Under the pieces are notes generated by a model that saw only the letters and a program-made list of their open reading frames with translations, did not search any database and had not been told where the DNA came from. Positions 11,119 to 23,300 of a stretch of 64,000 bases of DNA are shown piece after piece. Both the position numbers and the translations under genes were made by a program. Location of the stretch: NCBI GenBank assembly GCA_944739405.2, contig OX123185.2:9607840-9671839 (forward strand). Reading direction: 5' to 3'. Source of the DNA: Euclidia mi. Lineage: Eukaryota; Arthropoda; Insecta; Lepidoptera; Erebidae. Position 1 is the first letter of the stretch. Each line of letters opens with the position of its first letter.

Positions 11119-11417
11119 TGAAATAAAAACCATTTCTACATGACCACGTGTGACCATTAATTGTTTTTTGCATAAATCACTTATTACAGTAAACAATATT
11201 TCGATACTTACCGTATAATTTGAATAAAATTATTTCATGATTTCATAATAATAGGTATAGTCCGCGCACAGTTATTTTACCTCTAGCTGTTAGATTGGCA
11301 AAACTGGGCGTTGTGTTGCTATATTTAGTATATAATACTCCCAATATACAGTACTGCTAAAAATGTACTTATTTTTTTATTGCCTACGCGATCGTATTAA
11401 ATATTTGGAAGTAATGT

Positions 11418-14400
11418 TTGTAACAAAACCACTTGATATCGGCATGGCTATACGCATGTACATTTATTTTCATACGAAATAACTAATTTCCTATGAAGAT
11501 AAATAGTTATAATAAAAATTTTGTCTATTTAATATACAAAGGTAAACACATCATAATTACGTCAATTTGAGGTTTTAATTATCAAATATAAAAACTGCAA
11601 ATTTAATTTTCATATTTATTTTGAATAAGAATGATCTATGTGGACTGCCAATGTTATGATGACTCGTAACTGCTGTCAGATTCTCGGACTGCCAATGATA
11701 ATTCATAACTACTGTCAGATTCTGTATTTGAGTCATAATTTAATTCTATTATGAACCTGTCCATTTCATCATCCGTAGACCCATCTGTTTCACGAAGCTT
11801 GTCTTCAATGTGGCGCACATGTTTGCATTGTTTTTGCCAGTCTTCTGCAGTGATAGATTGAAAAGCTTCTTCAGCTAAATTCACAATGTTGGTTGCCTAC
11901 ATTTTTACTTGTGACTCGCCTTTTAATGAGGCTTCACATAAATTCAGTTGCGTTTAGCTCGCAGTGGTATGGCGGTAATCTAACCACTTTGTGGCCTTGA
12001 GCTTCAAGCATTTGATCAGTTTCATATATTGGAGCTTCTTTATGGTCTTTTGTAATTTCATACAGTTGAGCTTTCACCATGGTAGGCAGATAAGATAACC
12101 CCTTATTAATTTTGTGATCCAGTTTTGCACTTCAGCTTTAGTATAATTTAATGTTGGTGCCTTGTTTAACTTGACTGTGTGATAAGGGGCATTATCCATA
12201 ACAACTACACTATTAGGTGGCAAATTTAATGAGGAATTAGTCTTTCCTGAAGCCATTTCATGAAATTTGTTTTGTTCATGTCTTCATGGTAGTCACCTGA
12301 TTTCGACTGGGATTTAAATATTAATAAAGCGTTTGGTATAAACCCTATTTCACCACCCGCATGAACAATTATCCATCATGCACCAACGGAATCGTTTTTA
12401 AGACACCCATTTCATTTTCTATTTGCCAGCATTTATTCACCGTGCAGGACGCGTGAATATAGGTCTCATCCAGGAACACAATAGGCCTGCCTTCATCGCG
12501 ATGTTGTTTCAAATTGGTAAGGTACCTGTATCTGCAGGCTACAATATTATGCCTCTCCATGAGTAACTTCCTTTTTGATCTACATTTTTTAAATCGAAAT
12601 TCAATTCGTCGGATAATTTTCCATAATGTAGTACGACCTCCACGAAAACTTATATCAATCTTTAACTCCGCCAACAGTTTACGCAAAGTCGGTACTTCTT
12701 TTCTGACGGTATACATTTCGTTTATTTTATTTCGGACTGCGCACAGATTGAAATCTTCTAACACAATTTTCTTTTCTTGCTTGCGTTTTTTTATAGGCGT
12801 GGAGATTTTTTGATATTTGGAAGCCGCAACTTCGCCTTCTTTAGTGATAGTGCTGATGTTTTTTACAGATAAGCCTGAAACAAGAAAATAGTCTTAAGAG
12901 AGACCCAACATTGCAAAGAGATGGAAAACTTAAAACAAATCCTTTACCAACCTGTCTGGTGGCCAGCGTGATTTAGTAGGCCAATACCTCTTTTTTGGAG
13001 AGGCCTAGCAGTGAACTGCAAGAGGCTGTTATGATATGACTGATTCAAATTATAATCACACAAGAAGGCTTACAATAATTAGCAATAACGATGAAATAAT
13101 GCATATACAACACAATAGTAGTTTCCCACATATAAGTAGTGTCCCAAAAATAGAAGCAGATTAACGTGAATTGTTGCCAGCAAATCAAAGCTGACGTGAC
13201 AGAAATTAGATTACACACTCATGGTGGTTACAGTTAGACATTCTAGTTTCCACTAAAATTGGGTAAAATGTTATGCACGGGTAACCCTATTTTACATACC
13301 TGTCATCACAGAGTACCATTCCAACATAAAGAAAACAAACTGTGAACGGACTGTATGATATTTATTGACATTCAATGACATTCACATAATGACATCTGTC
13401 TTTTTAAAATAGTGCTTGCACATGGCGTGATGTCGCTACATCCTCTTTAGTATAAGAATAGTAGTTACTATTTTCAAAAGCCGGTGTCAAGCACTAAACG
13501 TTTGACGTAAGCCCAACGTAAGGGTTGCGTCTACGGTTCGAACGCTCAATACAATTAGCACGATACCATGTTCGACATCAGCCAAACTAAAACCAAACGT
13601 TCACCAAATACGTTACGTTGTCAACGTTTGAACGTTTGAAAATAGCACGATTAGCCCCCAGATGTATGGCATTTTGTAAAAAAAGGAAAATGTCACATAT
13701 ATATTTTTTTACGGCCGTCAGTGGTTTAATTTTGTCATTAATTTATCTTTATACGTTTTATATTTTAATAGAAACCAGACATTGCAAAAACAATCACTAG
13801 CAAATCAAAAAATTACAAAAAAGAACAATAACTGCGTCGCAGGAATTTTAAATGTCTGAGTTCACAAGGAACAGTAGATGGATAAATAGATGAATTTGCA
13901 AATAACATACCGATTGGCATTTACAAGAAGATAAGATCGTAGACCAAAAACAACAATGTAGAAAATAAGCAGGTAGCAAAAAATACACCCAATAATTATA
14001 CAATACTAATCGTATTCTTATACGAAATAGACAAAGATTAAATTCGTTCATTTTGTCAGTGAGCAACCTGCGTGTGACACGTGTCCGTTTGATTTACAAA
14101 TAACCGCGGAAATCTAGCTACATACCTAGTATCTAACACACTAGCATCTTAAGGTACGTTCATTTTCAGTCAGTCCAACTATGGTAGGTACACGTGGCAA
14201 AGAGGATAATTACGTAGCAAGAAAAAGGGAATACCTAATCTCGACAGACACCGCCGTAGTAGGCAGTGCAAAAGATTTAATAATATGGACTATATAGAAA
14301 TATAATTATATCGCCGTACAAAGCCACGAGCAGAAGGTTATAGTAGAAAAGATGAAAACAAAGTAAAGAGACGGGCATGAATTCGTTCTTTAAGTCAGAC

Positions 14401-15027
14401 AAAGCAGTAATTATTAGCAATAATTACCAGTAGCAATTAATTACCGTAGGCAATTAAAAAAAGCTATCGCAAAACATGCGATCCACGAATGTGACCTTAG
14501 CGCGTCGTTAGAGGACACGAGGCCTTAAGCCGTAAGACAAAGCATGCGATCGACGAATGTGACCTTAGCGCGTCTTTAGAGGAAACGAGGCCGTAAGTCG
14601 AAAGATTATAACTTGTTACAAACAATTTTAAAATAGTTATAATATGCAAAAGAAAAGCTTACCAAGAGTAGTAAGAAAAAATACATACCACTAAAACAAT
14701 CTAACACTGCTTTGGAACGAATTCACACATACACAGTAAAAAAATGAAAAAAAAACTTAACGAAAACGCATTCAATTCAATTCAATTCAAAATACTTATT
14801 TGCAAGAATGTGATACAACAGCATGTTACAATAATTGGAATACAACATATTCTGCCAAGATTGGCGTGCAAATGTATATGATGTAATTACCAATTTATTA
14901 TAATACCAATACTCATTAATATAACATTTCTAGATCCACTTATACAGTTTCGTAAATTTTACTTTCTAAGAATTTTTTTACAGTATAATAATTTTTATCT
15001 AAAAATAGATTGAATAATTGTTTTTTA
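11418..15027 (-). repeat. Right arm of the 3.6 kb inverted duplication
   Basis: Reverse complement of 5513-9124 with a few substitutions and small indels. The inner edge is at TTGTAACAAAACC (11418). The outer edge lies inside the C-terminal coding part of a LINE at about 15027. Here the LINE continues outwards into its reverse transcriptase (to about 16460), which the left arm lacks. That makes this arm the likely source copy. Confidence 0.9.
11654..12874 (-). pseudogene. IS630/Tc1/mariner-type DDE transposase, broken (right arm)
   Basis: Mirror copy of 7668-8888 with the same exon start after a TGTTTCAG acceptor, the same catalytic-site words (VFLDETYIH, VVMDNAPYH, CELNATEF) and the same disruptive breaks. 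Differences from the left copy are few: I/M beside the second Asp, one residue in ILACR/IVACR, and four in the acidic tail. Because the lesions are shared, this copy arose by duplication of an already dead gene and not by a separate transposition. Confidence 0.8.
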
Positions 15028-16460
15028 AATAATGTCAATGATAGATTAATGAGGTTCCGTGGAAGGTGATTAAATATTCTGATACACATACAATGGTAAA
15101 ATTAATTTATATTTGTCTAGAACGACTTTTTTCATAGTCTCCAAATCTTTTAAACAAGTTGTAACTCTTTTTCACAAAGATACATATTTCAAATATATAC
15201 AGGCAAGGTAATGATAAAATCTTTAGTCGTTGAAATAATGGTTTACAACTATCTAGAGACGACACTCCACATATTGCGCGAACCCATCGCTTTTGCGCCT
15301 TAAAAACTCTTTCCATTTCTACAGAATTGCCGCATATAATAACACCATAATATCTTAATATTGATGATATATATGCATAATAAGCCAACATTGCGGTATC
15401 TAAATTAACAGTTTGGCTTATTATTTTTAACGCATATACAAAGTTATCTATTTTGGATACAATTTTAGCTATATGTGGTCTCCAGCTACAGATATTGTCA
15501 ATAGTTATACCCAAGAATACACATTCGCTGATAACATTAAGGTCGTTGCTATTGTATTTAATGTTTAAAGGTGTAGTGTGTGGGTTTTCGAGGTCTGAAA
15601 CTGAATAATATTGGTTTTTGACATATTTATGCGTAGGTTATTTCGTTCTAACCAACTGATAGCATTATCTAACGCGCGAGTAATGTCACGTTTAAGGCTA
15701 TCATCATAATTGCTTTTGATTAATATAGTAGTATCATCTGCGAATAATATACATTGCTTGTCTATCGCGTCAGGCAGGTCGTTTATATATAGGATAAAGA
15801 GAAGTAGCGATAATATTCCACCTTGTGGAGTACCATAACTGTTGTTCCTGAAGCTGGATCTATAAGATATTTGTTTAGAATTACTGGTTCTTATCATTTC
15901 TACACATTGTTGTCTTTTCGTTAGGTAGCATTTGATCCAATCCAGTCATTAGCGTTACCCCGTATATCGTAGGCCGAAGGCTTAGCAAACAAAATCAAAA
16001 GCCTTCGTCATATCGAGAAAGATGCAAGCAATTTTATTTTTAGAATTAAGAGCTTCTGTTATTTGTTTTATTGGTAAAAACAGACTAGGGTTGTCGAAGT
16101 ATTTTTCCTAAATCCGAATTGTTCCTCCTTCAGTATGTTACACGCTATTATAAAGTTTTCTATTTTGGTATACATTGTTTTTTCAAATATTTTTGATAGT
16201 ACAGGTATAAGTGTTATTGGTCGATAATTATTTATATCTGTTTTCGGCCCTTTTTTATACATAGGCTTTACGATTGATATTTTGAAACGTTTTGGAAATA
16301 TTCCTTCTGTTAGCGATAGATTTATTATATAAGTTAGGGAAGGTACTAAGACGTGGGCGCATTTTTTTAGAACTTTAGTATTTAAGTCGTCATATACCGT
16401 AGAATTAGAACTTTTTAAGCTTTGGAGTATTTTGTAGATATCGTTATCGTTAACATACCC
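14769..16460 (-). pseudogene. CR1/jockey-type LINE, RT to 3' end, degraded
   Basis: Minus-strand reverse transcriptase in pieces: KKGPKTDINNYRPITLIPVL and EEQFGFRKNTSTT (16068-16262), then YGTPQGGILSLLLFILYIND and ILFADDTTIL (15565-15897), then the thumb/C-terminal part RWVRAICGV and PLFQRLKILSLPCLYIFEIC (15107-15514). The last codons end ...KFLESKIYETV with a stop at 14940-14942. The 3' tail is a (TTCAA)n array (14769-14790, plus strand). Frameshifts separate the blocks, and the RT N-terminus, endonuclease and ORF1 are missing beyond 16460. It is related to, but clearly diverged from, the RT at 29486-31318. Its last ~260 bp form the outer end of the duplication arm. Confidence 0.8.
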
Positions 16461-17047
16461 GAAGGACCCTACTTATCTATTCCCGTGGGCGCCACTGTGA
16501 ATTAATATATATTTTCACAAGATTCTATACAGCCTTTAACAAATAATTTTATTGGAAATGTGTGATTCTAAAACAATTTGACTAGTTACAAAGATAGAAC
16601 AAGGGTCGCGTGAATCGGCGTAGATCTTCGGCGTTGCTCAGGAAAGCAGATAAGCACTTAGCTTGCGATGCTGCGGCGGCCAGAAAGGGCCGGGCGCTCC
16701 AGCGCCACGATATTAATAGCAGCCCGAGGTGCGCGGGGGCCGGGCGGAATACCAGCTGAGAGCTGCGACGGCGATTGACGTCACATACTTTTATGTAAAG
16801 TAAAAAAAACATTTCAGATCAGACATGTTCACTATCCCTACCTAACGACATACGACGATTTCACAAGAGTCAGGCTGTATTTCCACTGTGTTGGGATGAG
16901 ATACTGTCGAGATAATGAAGTGTCGTGTCTTGTGTATTTAAATGGAAGTGTTCACATAAAAGGTGGCCGGTGAACATGACTTCATTTAGGCAGAAACAGA
17001 TATAAGATTATCTGGTCCTATTATAGTTTTTTAAGTTTTAATAATAA
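16461..17047. other. Unassigned, with a GC-rich island
   Basis: A GC-rich patch at about 16600-16780 lies in AT-rich DNA. Open frames there look compositional. No RNA gene or family match is recognised. Confidence 0.35.
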
Positions 17048-17253
17048 CTAGAGGACGCCAGCAGCTACGGCTGCATTTTTTTTAATTTACCCGTTTTGGC
17101 CAATCCCGTGGGAATTTCGGGAAATCCCTTCTTAGTGCACCCCTACGGTCCCCAAGGAACATACATGCCAACTTTCAGCTTGCTGCGCCCAGTAGTTGCG
17201 GCTGTAGCGTGTCTGTCAGTCAGTCAGTAACGCAAGGATTTTATATATTAAGA
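17048..17253 (-). mobile_element. Mini-Helitron, copy 1 (206 bp)
   Basis: On the minus strand it begins TCTTAATATATAAAATCC and ends CTAG. Nine nt before CTAG there is a perfect hairpin (GCAGC-CGTA-GCTGC). The flanking bases are A and T with no target duplication. These are the three classical Helitron signs: TC start, hairpin plus CTRR end, insertion between A and T. Relatives are at 46685-46883 and 63327-63533. There is no coding capacity; RepHel protein must come from elsewhere. Confidence 0.8.
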
Positions 17254-17317
17254 TAATAGTTTATTTCAAACCTTATTATATTATATCAATGGAAAATTCT
17301 AGTCATCTTTTAAGCTA

Positions 17318-17344
17318 AGTACCAGATGCATGTCATCTGGTACT
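17318..17344. repeat. Short perfect inverted repeat
   Basis: AGTACCAGATG and its complement CATCTGGTACT (11 bp arms) are separated by CATGT. One of several short-spacer inverted repeats in the window. Confidence 0.85.
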
Positions 17345-17510
17345 ACCGGCCTGTACATTAGTATAATCATTTGTAAAATACTAGTTATAACAAAACTGTA
17401 GCTATAATCTGAAATCTAATCTCTAAAAAATATCACACGCTATTAATTATGACAGTAAATGATTTTGTGGATATATGTCTTTGTATGACAATCCTTTATT
17501 TTCTTTTCAG

Positions 17511-17708
17511 ATACCAAATCACGGGACATAATACAAAGCTGGCAAGTATTTATCGAAGTCGTCCCTTCAAAATCACAATAAGGCGACTATTTTCTTACGA
17601 TATGCGACTGATTTTCAGCGTAGTCAAGTTATCCACGGAACAGAAAAAACAGAGTTATCAATTTATTACTCAATCGCTACTGTACAGTTTGCTCACTTCT
17701 TTGATTAA
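17511..17708 (+). pseudogene. Dead last exon of a gustatory receptor
   Basis: It follows a splice acceptor (TTCTTTTCAG, ending 17510) and matches the final exon of the intact receptor at 23743-23915. Shared words are SRDIIQ, RPF.IT, LFSYDMRLI.SV and YSIATVQFAHFF, the last carrying the family's Y-x5-QF signature. A one-base loss near 17556 shifts the frame, and about 30 bp of extra sequence interrupts it near 17635. A TAA at 17706-17708 matches the intact stop position. Upstream exons were not found. It shows the locus was once a tandem pair. Confidence 0.75.
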
Positions 17709-17915
17709 AGTTATTCACTACTAGACGATGCCCGCGGTTACACCCGCGTTATTTAAGGCTACTGCTCTGCTACCATCGCTCATAGCGTGATGTTATATAG
17801 CCTATAGCCTTCCTCGATTAATGGGCTATCTAACACTGAAAGAATTTTTTAAATCGGACCAGAAATTTCTGAGATTAGCGCGTTCATCCAAACAAACAAA
17901 CTCTTTAGCTTTATA

Positions 17916-19464
17916 TCCTACTAATATTATAAATGTGAAAGTTTGTGAAGATGTATGTATAGATGTTTGTTACTCTTTCACGCAAAAACTACTGAACGGA
18001 TTTGGATGAAACTTTACAGTAATATAGTTTATACATCAGAATAACACATAGGCTACAATTTATAAATATTTTGTATAATGTTGCCATAATATAAGAAAAA
18101 GTATCAACTAAGTCGGCAAAAATCCTGAGCTCTGAAAGCTATTAATTGGAATTTTACCCCCTTCCTGATGGATGACAGATTGATATGATTTTTGGTATAC
18201 ACTCATATTGTCATTAAGATTTAAAAGATAATTTAAATGATTGTTAATTCAAGATGGCCGCCGATACAAAATGGTGGATCACATATTACTTCACAACAAC
18301 CTCAATATGGGTATCAAATGAAAGGGCTTGATTGGTAGAATAGGGCTTATTATGAAAAATCCAAGATGGCCGCCGCCACAAAATGGCGGATTACTTATTT
18401 TCCACAAATACTTCAATATGGGTATCAAATGAAAGGTCTTGATTCGTAGAATAGAGCTCACTATGAAAAATCCAAGATGGCTGCCGTGACAAAATGGCGA
18501 ATTACTTATTTTCCACAAATACTTAAATATGGGTATCAAATGAAAGGGTTTGATTAGTAGAATAGAGCTCACTATGAAAAATCCAAGATGGCCGCCGCCA
18601 CGAAATGGCGGATTACCTATATTCCACAAATACCCCTATGTGGGTACCGAACGACAGGGCCTGATTGGTAGAAAAGGGATCACTGTGAAAAGAGAATGAG
18701 AAGTATCAACTAACAACAAAACTAAAAACTTGAAAATAAAATTAAACACATTAATAAAAATTGTTTTGGGCGTAGCGTATCGAGAGTAAACATTATGATA
18801 GAAATTTCACTTGCCCAACGATTTTATATTTGTCTGATCAATACCCCAGATTGATGAGAACATTAGTGCGATCTGGTAGCTAGGACTTACCGAATTATTT
18901 TTTAGCTTTTAGTACATAACCTAACTACATAATTTTTATTGTAATAAAACAGTATAACATAAAAAAATATGTTTTTTACAATGCTCATTCTAGAGTAGTT
19001 ATCAAATTGTTTTCATAATTGATAGATTTATTGCCTTCAGTATTTAATGTAGATGAACTTTGTCTTTAACAGTAAGTAGTTTGGACGAACAGTTTAAAAG
19101 TTATCGATATATTTGACAGCGCAGCGTTATGAAAAGCGCTCACTATTAGTTGGCGCGCTTAAGCGCAGCGGGGTGGCGTGGAGGGGCGGTCTGATTATGT
19201 ACTTTGTGGTAGTGCTTTCAGTTTATATTTTTGCTGCTGTTCTATTCAGTAGGTAGGTATATAAGCTCTTCATAACTTCAATAATATACATACACAATGA
19301 AAACAAAAGTAATTTTAAGTACTATCCGTTTATATGTATGGTACGCGGCTAATGTGCAAATCTGTTTGTGATGTAATTTGATATGGATAGTCTGAAACCT
19401 GGGGAAGTACAAAGGCTGCTCTTTATTTAAATTTCATGCGGGCGAAGCCGCGGGCGAAAGCTAG
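17916..19464 (+). mobile_element. Inner Helitron carrying a 111 bp minisatellite
   Basis: The 5' end is TCCTACTAATATTATAAATG, preceded by A. The 3' end is GCGG-GCGAAG-CCGC, nine nt, then CTAG, followed by T. Length is 1549 bp. Inside is a tandem repeat of 111 bp (18250-18690) rich in AAGATGGCCGC. It sits exactly in an A^T of the outer Helitron. No RepHel protein is encoded, so it is non-autonomous. Confidence 0.75.
18250..18690. repeat. 111 bp minisatellite, about 3.5 copies
   Basis: The anchor AATATGGGTATCAAATGA occurs at 18304, 18415 and 18526, exactly 111 bp apart, with a decayed fourth copy near 18637. Since 111 is divisible by three, the array gives an open 112-codon frame with a 37-residue repeat on the minus strand; I do not regard this as a gene. 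Confidence 0.92.
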
Positions 19465-19477
19465 TATTAGTATAAGA

Positions 19478-20332
19478 TTTGGTTTGGAATAACGTAATTT
19501 ATACTAATATGCCACCTGGTAAATAAAGTACGTAGTATGAGTGGTGGTCGTTTTATTTGGTACATAAAAGCTGTAACTGAAACAACCATGTCATTAAAGA
19601 GAACTTTTTTCATTCAAGAAATAGTGAAAATAAGTAAAAAGTTTTCCAAAAAAAAACTGTGTACAGGTTTTATAGTCATATAATTTTTCCTTGTTGATTT
19701 TATACTGATGATTTTGAAAATAATGTCAACAAATAGGCGATAACGTATTATTTTCTGTTATAGCTTGAAATCATTAACCTTTCAACGTAAAGATGCATAT
19801 AATAAATTAGTGTCCTTCAAAAATCGCTCCGCGCTACAAGAGTGTGTTTGCGCCACTCGTTTCGCTAAATCTGTAAAATAAACAATTTAAAAGTGCTTTG
19901 TTGTGTGGGAATTGATTTTGTGTGTGGGTTAATAAAAATGATTTTCGGAAACAACTGAATTGGAAAAGAATTGTCTCTTTTATATTATTATGATATTATG
20001 TATGGCAACGTAATAAGTGTACCTTCAGTTTTGGAAAGAATTTTGAATTTATCGGATATGATTCGTAAATTATCTCCATGGCTGGGCTGGATTTGACAGG
20101 TTGATAAACGTGTAAATATTTTAAAATTATTTACTTATTCAATTCATTAAATAAAGCTATTACTTAAAAGCAGATCAAATCGATAAAGAGATTAAATCGA
20201 TCATTGTTATTCAAGGCTCATTTTGACGTCAACTTTTAATGAATGAAGTGTAATATGTTTTTTTTTAGGCTTGACAAATAAAGCTTTTATTCTAACAGTA
20301 TTAACTGGCGTTGTAATCAGAGACATTGTGAC
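19478..20332. other. Upstream region of the receptor gene
   Basis: AT-rich with no coding frame of note. A run of T ending in TTTTTTTTAG (near 20268), about 65 bp before the ATG, could be the acceptor of a 5' UTR intron. No convincing TATA box is visible. Confidence 0.35.
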
Positions 20333-23300
20333 ATGATGAATAGCAAATATATACAATACATTAATATTTTTCTTATGAAAATTATTACCCTAAAAACTAT
20401 TTTATGTTTTAATTTAGCAGGAGGGCTGTATTTCAAAATTAGTTCAAACAAAAAAGTGACACTTTTTGTTAGAGCGTACTGTGTTCTTTTCTGTGTGATT
20501 ACAGTGTCACGTCTTACGTCTCTGATAACTCAAGAACAATATCCCATTGGCTTACGATTAATTTTTGCCTTGTTAACTTTAAACTATTTCCTCATCTGCA
20601 TATCGTGGTTTTGCCGTTCAGATTCCACTAACCATCTAAAAATACTGGAGAACATGAAAGCTGCTGGTCTTATAGTCGGTGGCACAGATTTTCCAATAAC
20701 TCGGTTCTTATTTCTAGTGGTAGTAATAATGAAGCTAATTCTTAATATAATATATTGTATAACTGTTCCTGTAATAAATGGAAGACCCTTCATGTGCAGT
20801 GCAACGCCTTTGACTTACTGGTTTAATACATTTATTGTGACGGTCACACAATTATCATACTTGCCTAACATTATGATGTTTGAATTGCTATTATACCATA
20901 TTACTGCGATTAAAAAACAGCTACAACAGATCCTCTCTGAATTGATATCCGAAAATAGTGAACGAGCGAAGACAAAGATGAGGCATTGGATGAACAATTA
21001 TAAACTCATTTTAGACATTGTTCACAATCTGGGTACACCAATCAAAATTCTGGTTAATATCGTTTTATAGCTTACTACTCGTTTGTCATTTCATCATCAC
21101 TGTCCATAATCCAGTTGCATTTAAGACTTTCGTAATAAAGCCTTGAGTCCGCTGACCACATAGACTTTCACATTGCACCTTCCATCTGAGCTTTGCAACC
21201 CATAAGGATGGCGATATTAATTGTTTTAATGGATATCTGCACCGGGCTATCTCTGTTCAAAATTTCAAAGTAGAAACTAGTCTATTACGAAAAAATAATA
21301 GCTTTTACATCATTACTTGTACATACCATTTTGCGTTTACCTGTTTTGGTTAATTCAAGTCATCTCAATGCTCGAATATTAATTTCAGATTATTACTGCA
21401 ATAATATACAGCGTAGCTAATACTGTTATTTGGATTTATTTCATCATAGATAATTTATATGTGGTATGTTATTATATAATATTGTTGTTTTAATTTAATG
21501 AATTATTTAAATTCCACGGCTTCTTAATTTTATCTCTCTTTTCATTCAGAGTCGTCTTGTACGAGCATTGTTACCAAAGGCTGCAGAAGTGCCTTTGGCA
21601 TTTATATTACTATGCATGCCGCCATTATTCGTGGAATTAATTAAACGTGAGCTCAAACTCATGAAAATGACTATCGGTCGACGACTACTTCTATGTAGAG
21701 GTAAACATCTCTGATCACACAAGGCTGCTAACCCACGGGATGAAACGGTTAAATTAGTAATAAAGTGCAGACGTACTTGCGACATCTTATAGTACTAATA
21801 TAATTATATAATAATAATAATCTACCACATTCACACAAGTTCACAACACCATCTAGTCCCAAACTAAGCAGAGCTTGTGCTATGGGTTCTAGATAATGGA
21901 TAAACATAAGTACATATATACTTTTTTTTTGTTAATACATACATATTATACATAGTACAATTACATACGAGTAGGTAGTAAAATTGTTACTATTGGCAGT
22001 AATTAAATTGTTACTATTACACTAAAACCAGTTATACGAACTGTATTATACGGGTCATAGAAAGACCCTTTACGAAAATTTAAACCATATACGTACCAAT
22101 ATTTATGAATATTTTTTACTTGTAAGGTGTATTGCGCGTTCATAGACTTGGAAAAGGCCTATGATATGGTGAATAGAAAGGACTTATGGAAGAGTGTTAT
22201 CCATGTCTGGGGTGGACAACTTTATAAATAGGACTCTGAAATCCCTGTATAGGGGAGTTCTAGAGCCTGCATCCGAATTAATGGTGCCTAAACGGACTGG
22301 TTTAAGACCTCCAAAGGTGTCAGACAAGGGCGTCCAGCTTCTCCCTGGTTGTTCAACTTGTTCATGGATAGCTGCATGAATGATATGAAAGAACATTAAT
22401 GTGGGATCGATATGGAATATTTGCGTGTTAAGTGCCTGTTGTACGCCGATGATCAAGTAATTCTTGTATCATCGGCGAATGAGTTGCAAGAAACGATGGA
22501 CAGAATAAATAATAGCTTTAAAGCTAAAGGTATGAAAATGAATGCAAGAAAGACGTGAAGTGATGGTGTTTGAAAAAGATGAAAGTTTGACTGAGTGTAA
22601 TATTGCGATTGAAGATGAAAAAGTAGAGCAAGTAAGAGAATTTTTATAGTTAGGTAGCGTGTTTACAAGAGACGGAAAATGTGAAGAAGATATTTAAAAA
22701 AGAGTGACTGCGGGCAATCGTGTAAATGGAGCACTGTGCGCCTTTATGAATGGCCAGACTGTACCAAAAGAGGCGCGATTGGCGGTTCATAATGGAGTGC
22801 TTGTCCCCACGTTGATGTATGGAAGTGAGAGTTGGGTATGGCAGAAGAAGCATGAAAGTAGAATTAACCCAGTTGAGATGCGATCACTGCGTAGTATGTG
22901 TGGTGTGAGACTGATTGATAGAATTCCGAATGTAACTATACGAGAGAATAGTGGTCTGAAAGAAGATGTCGTGACTAGGATTGAGAAAGGAATGCTGAAG
23001 TGGTTTGGACACGTAGAGCGAATGAGTGAAGAAAGAATGACGAATCGAATCTATAAGGCAAATGTGTGTGGGCAAGTCGGTCGCGGCAGACCTCGTCGGA
23101 CCTTCCTCGACCAAATTGGGTACGTCCTAAAAAACGGCAAGGTCCGAAGTACCCGAAACCGGCGAGCATGTATGAAAAGAGTAATGAGTGTAGAGGAAGC
23201 ACGCGAGGTCTGTAAGGATAGAAGCAAGTGGCGTTGTCTCTGCCTACCCCGACGGGAAAAAGGCGTAAGTTTATGTATGTATGTATGTATTTTTTACTTC

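Larger units (their letters stand above)
17721..19477 (-). mobile_element. Outer Helitron, split by a nested Helitron
   Basis: The minus-strand 3' end is at 17721-17724 (CTAG), preceded by a 9 nt spacer and the hairpin GCGG-6 nt-CCGC. Its internal sequence has the familiar GAAGGCTATAGGCTATATAA words. The 5' end TCTTATACTAAT lies at about 19466-19477, on the far side of the nested element 17916-19464. The flanks are A (17720) and T (19478). Leaving the nested element aside, the 5' region reads through as in the related element at 57664. There is no coding sequence. Confidence 0.7.

Noticed and set aside
5513..15027. One giant transposon with 3.6 kb terminal inverted repeats
   Set aside because: The arm edges fall inside unrelated repeats (a LINE coding end and a plain AT-rich stretch), show no target duplication, and the transposase is inside the arms and dead in the same way in both.
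18291..18629. 112-codon frame with 37-residue repeats
   Set aside because: The 111 bp minisatellite is a multiple of three and keeps any frame open.
17721..19477. A single 1.75 kb DNA transposon with imperfect ~28 bp terminal inverted repeats
   Set aside because: Both ends are Helitron 3'-type hairpins, and a second 5' end (TC after A) lies at 17916. The outer element's 5' end continues past 19464. Two nested Helitrons explain every base, without a target duplication.
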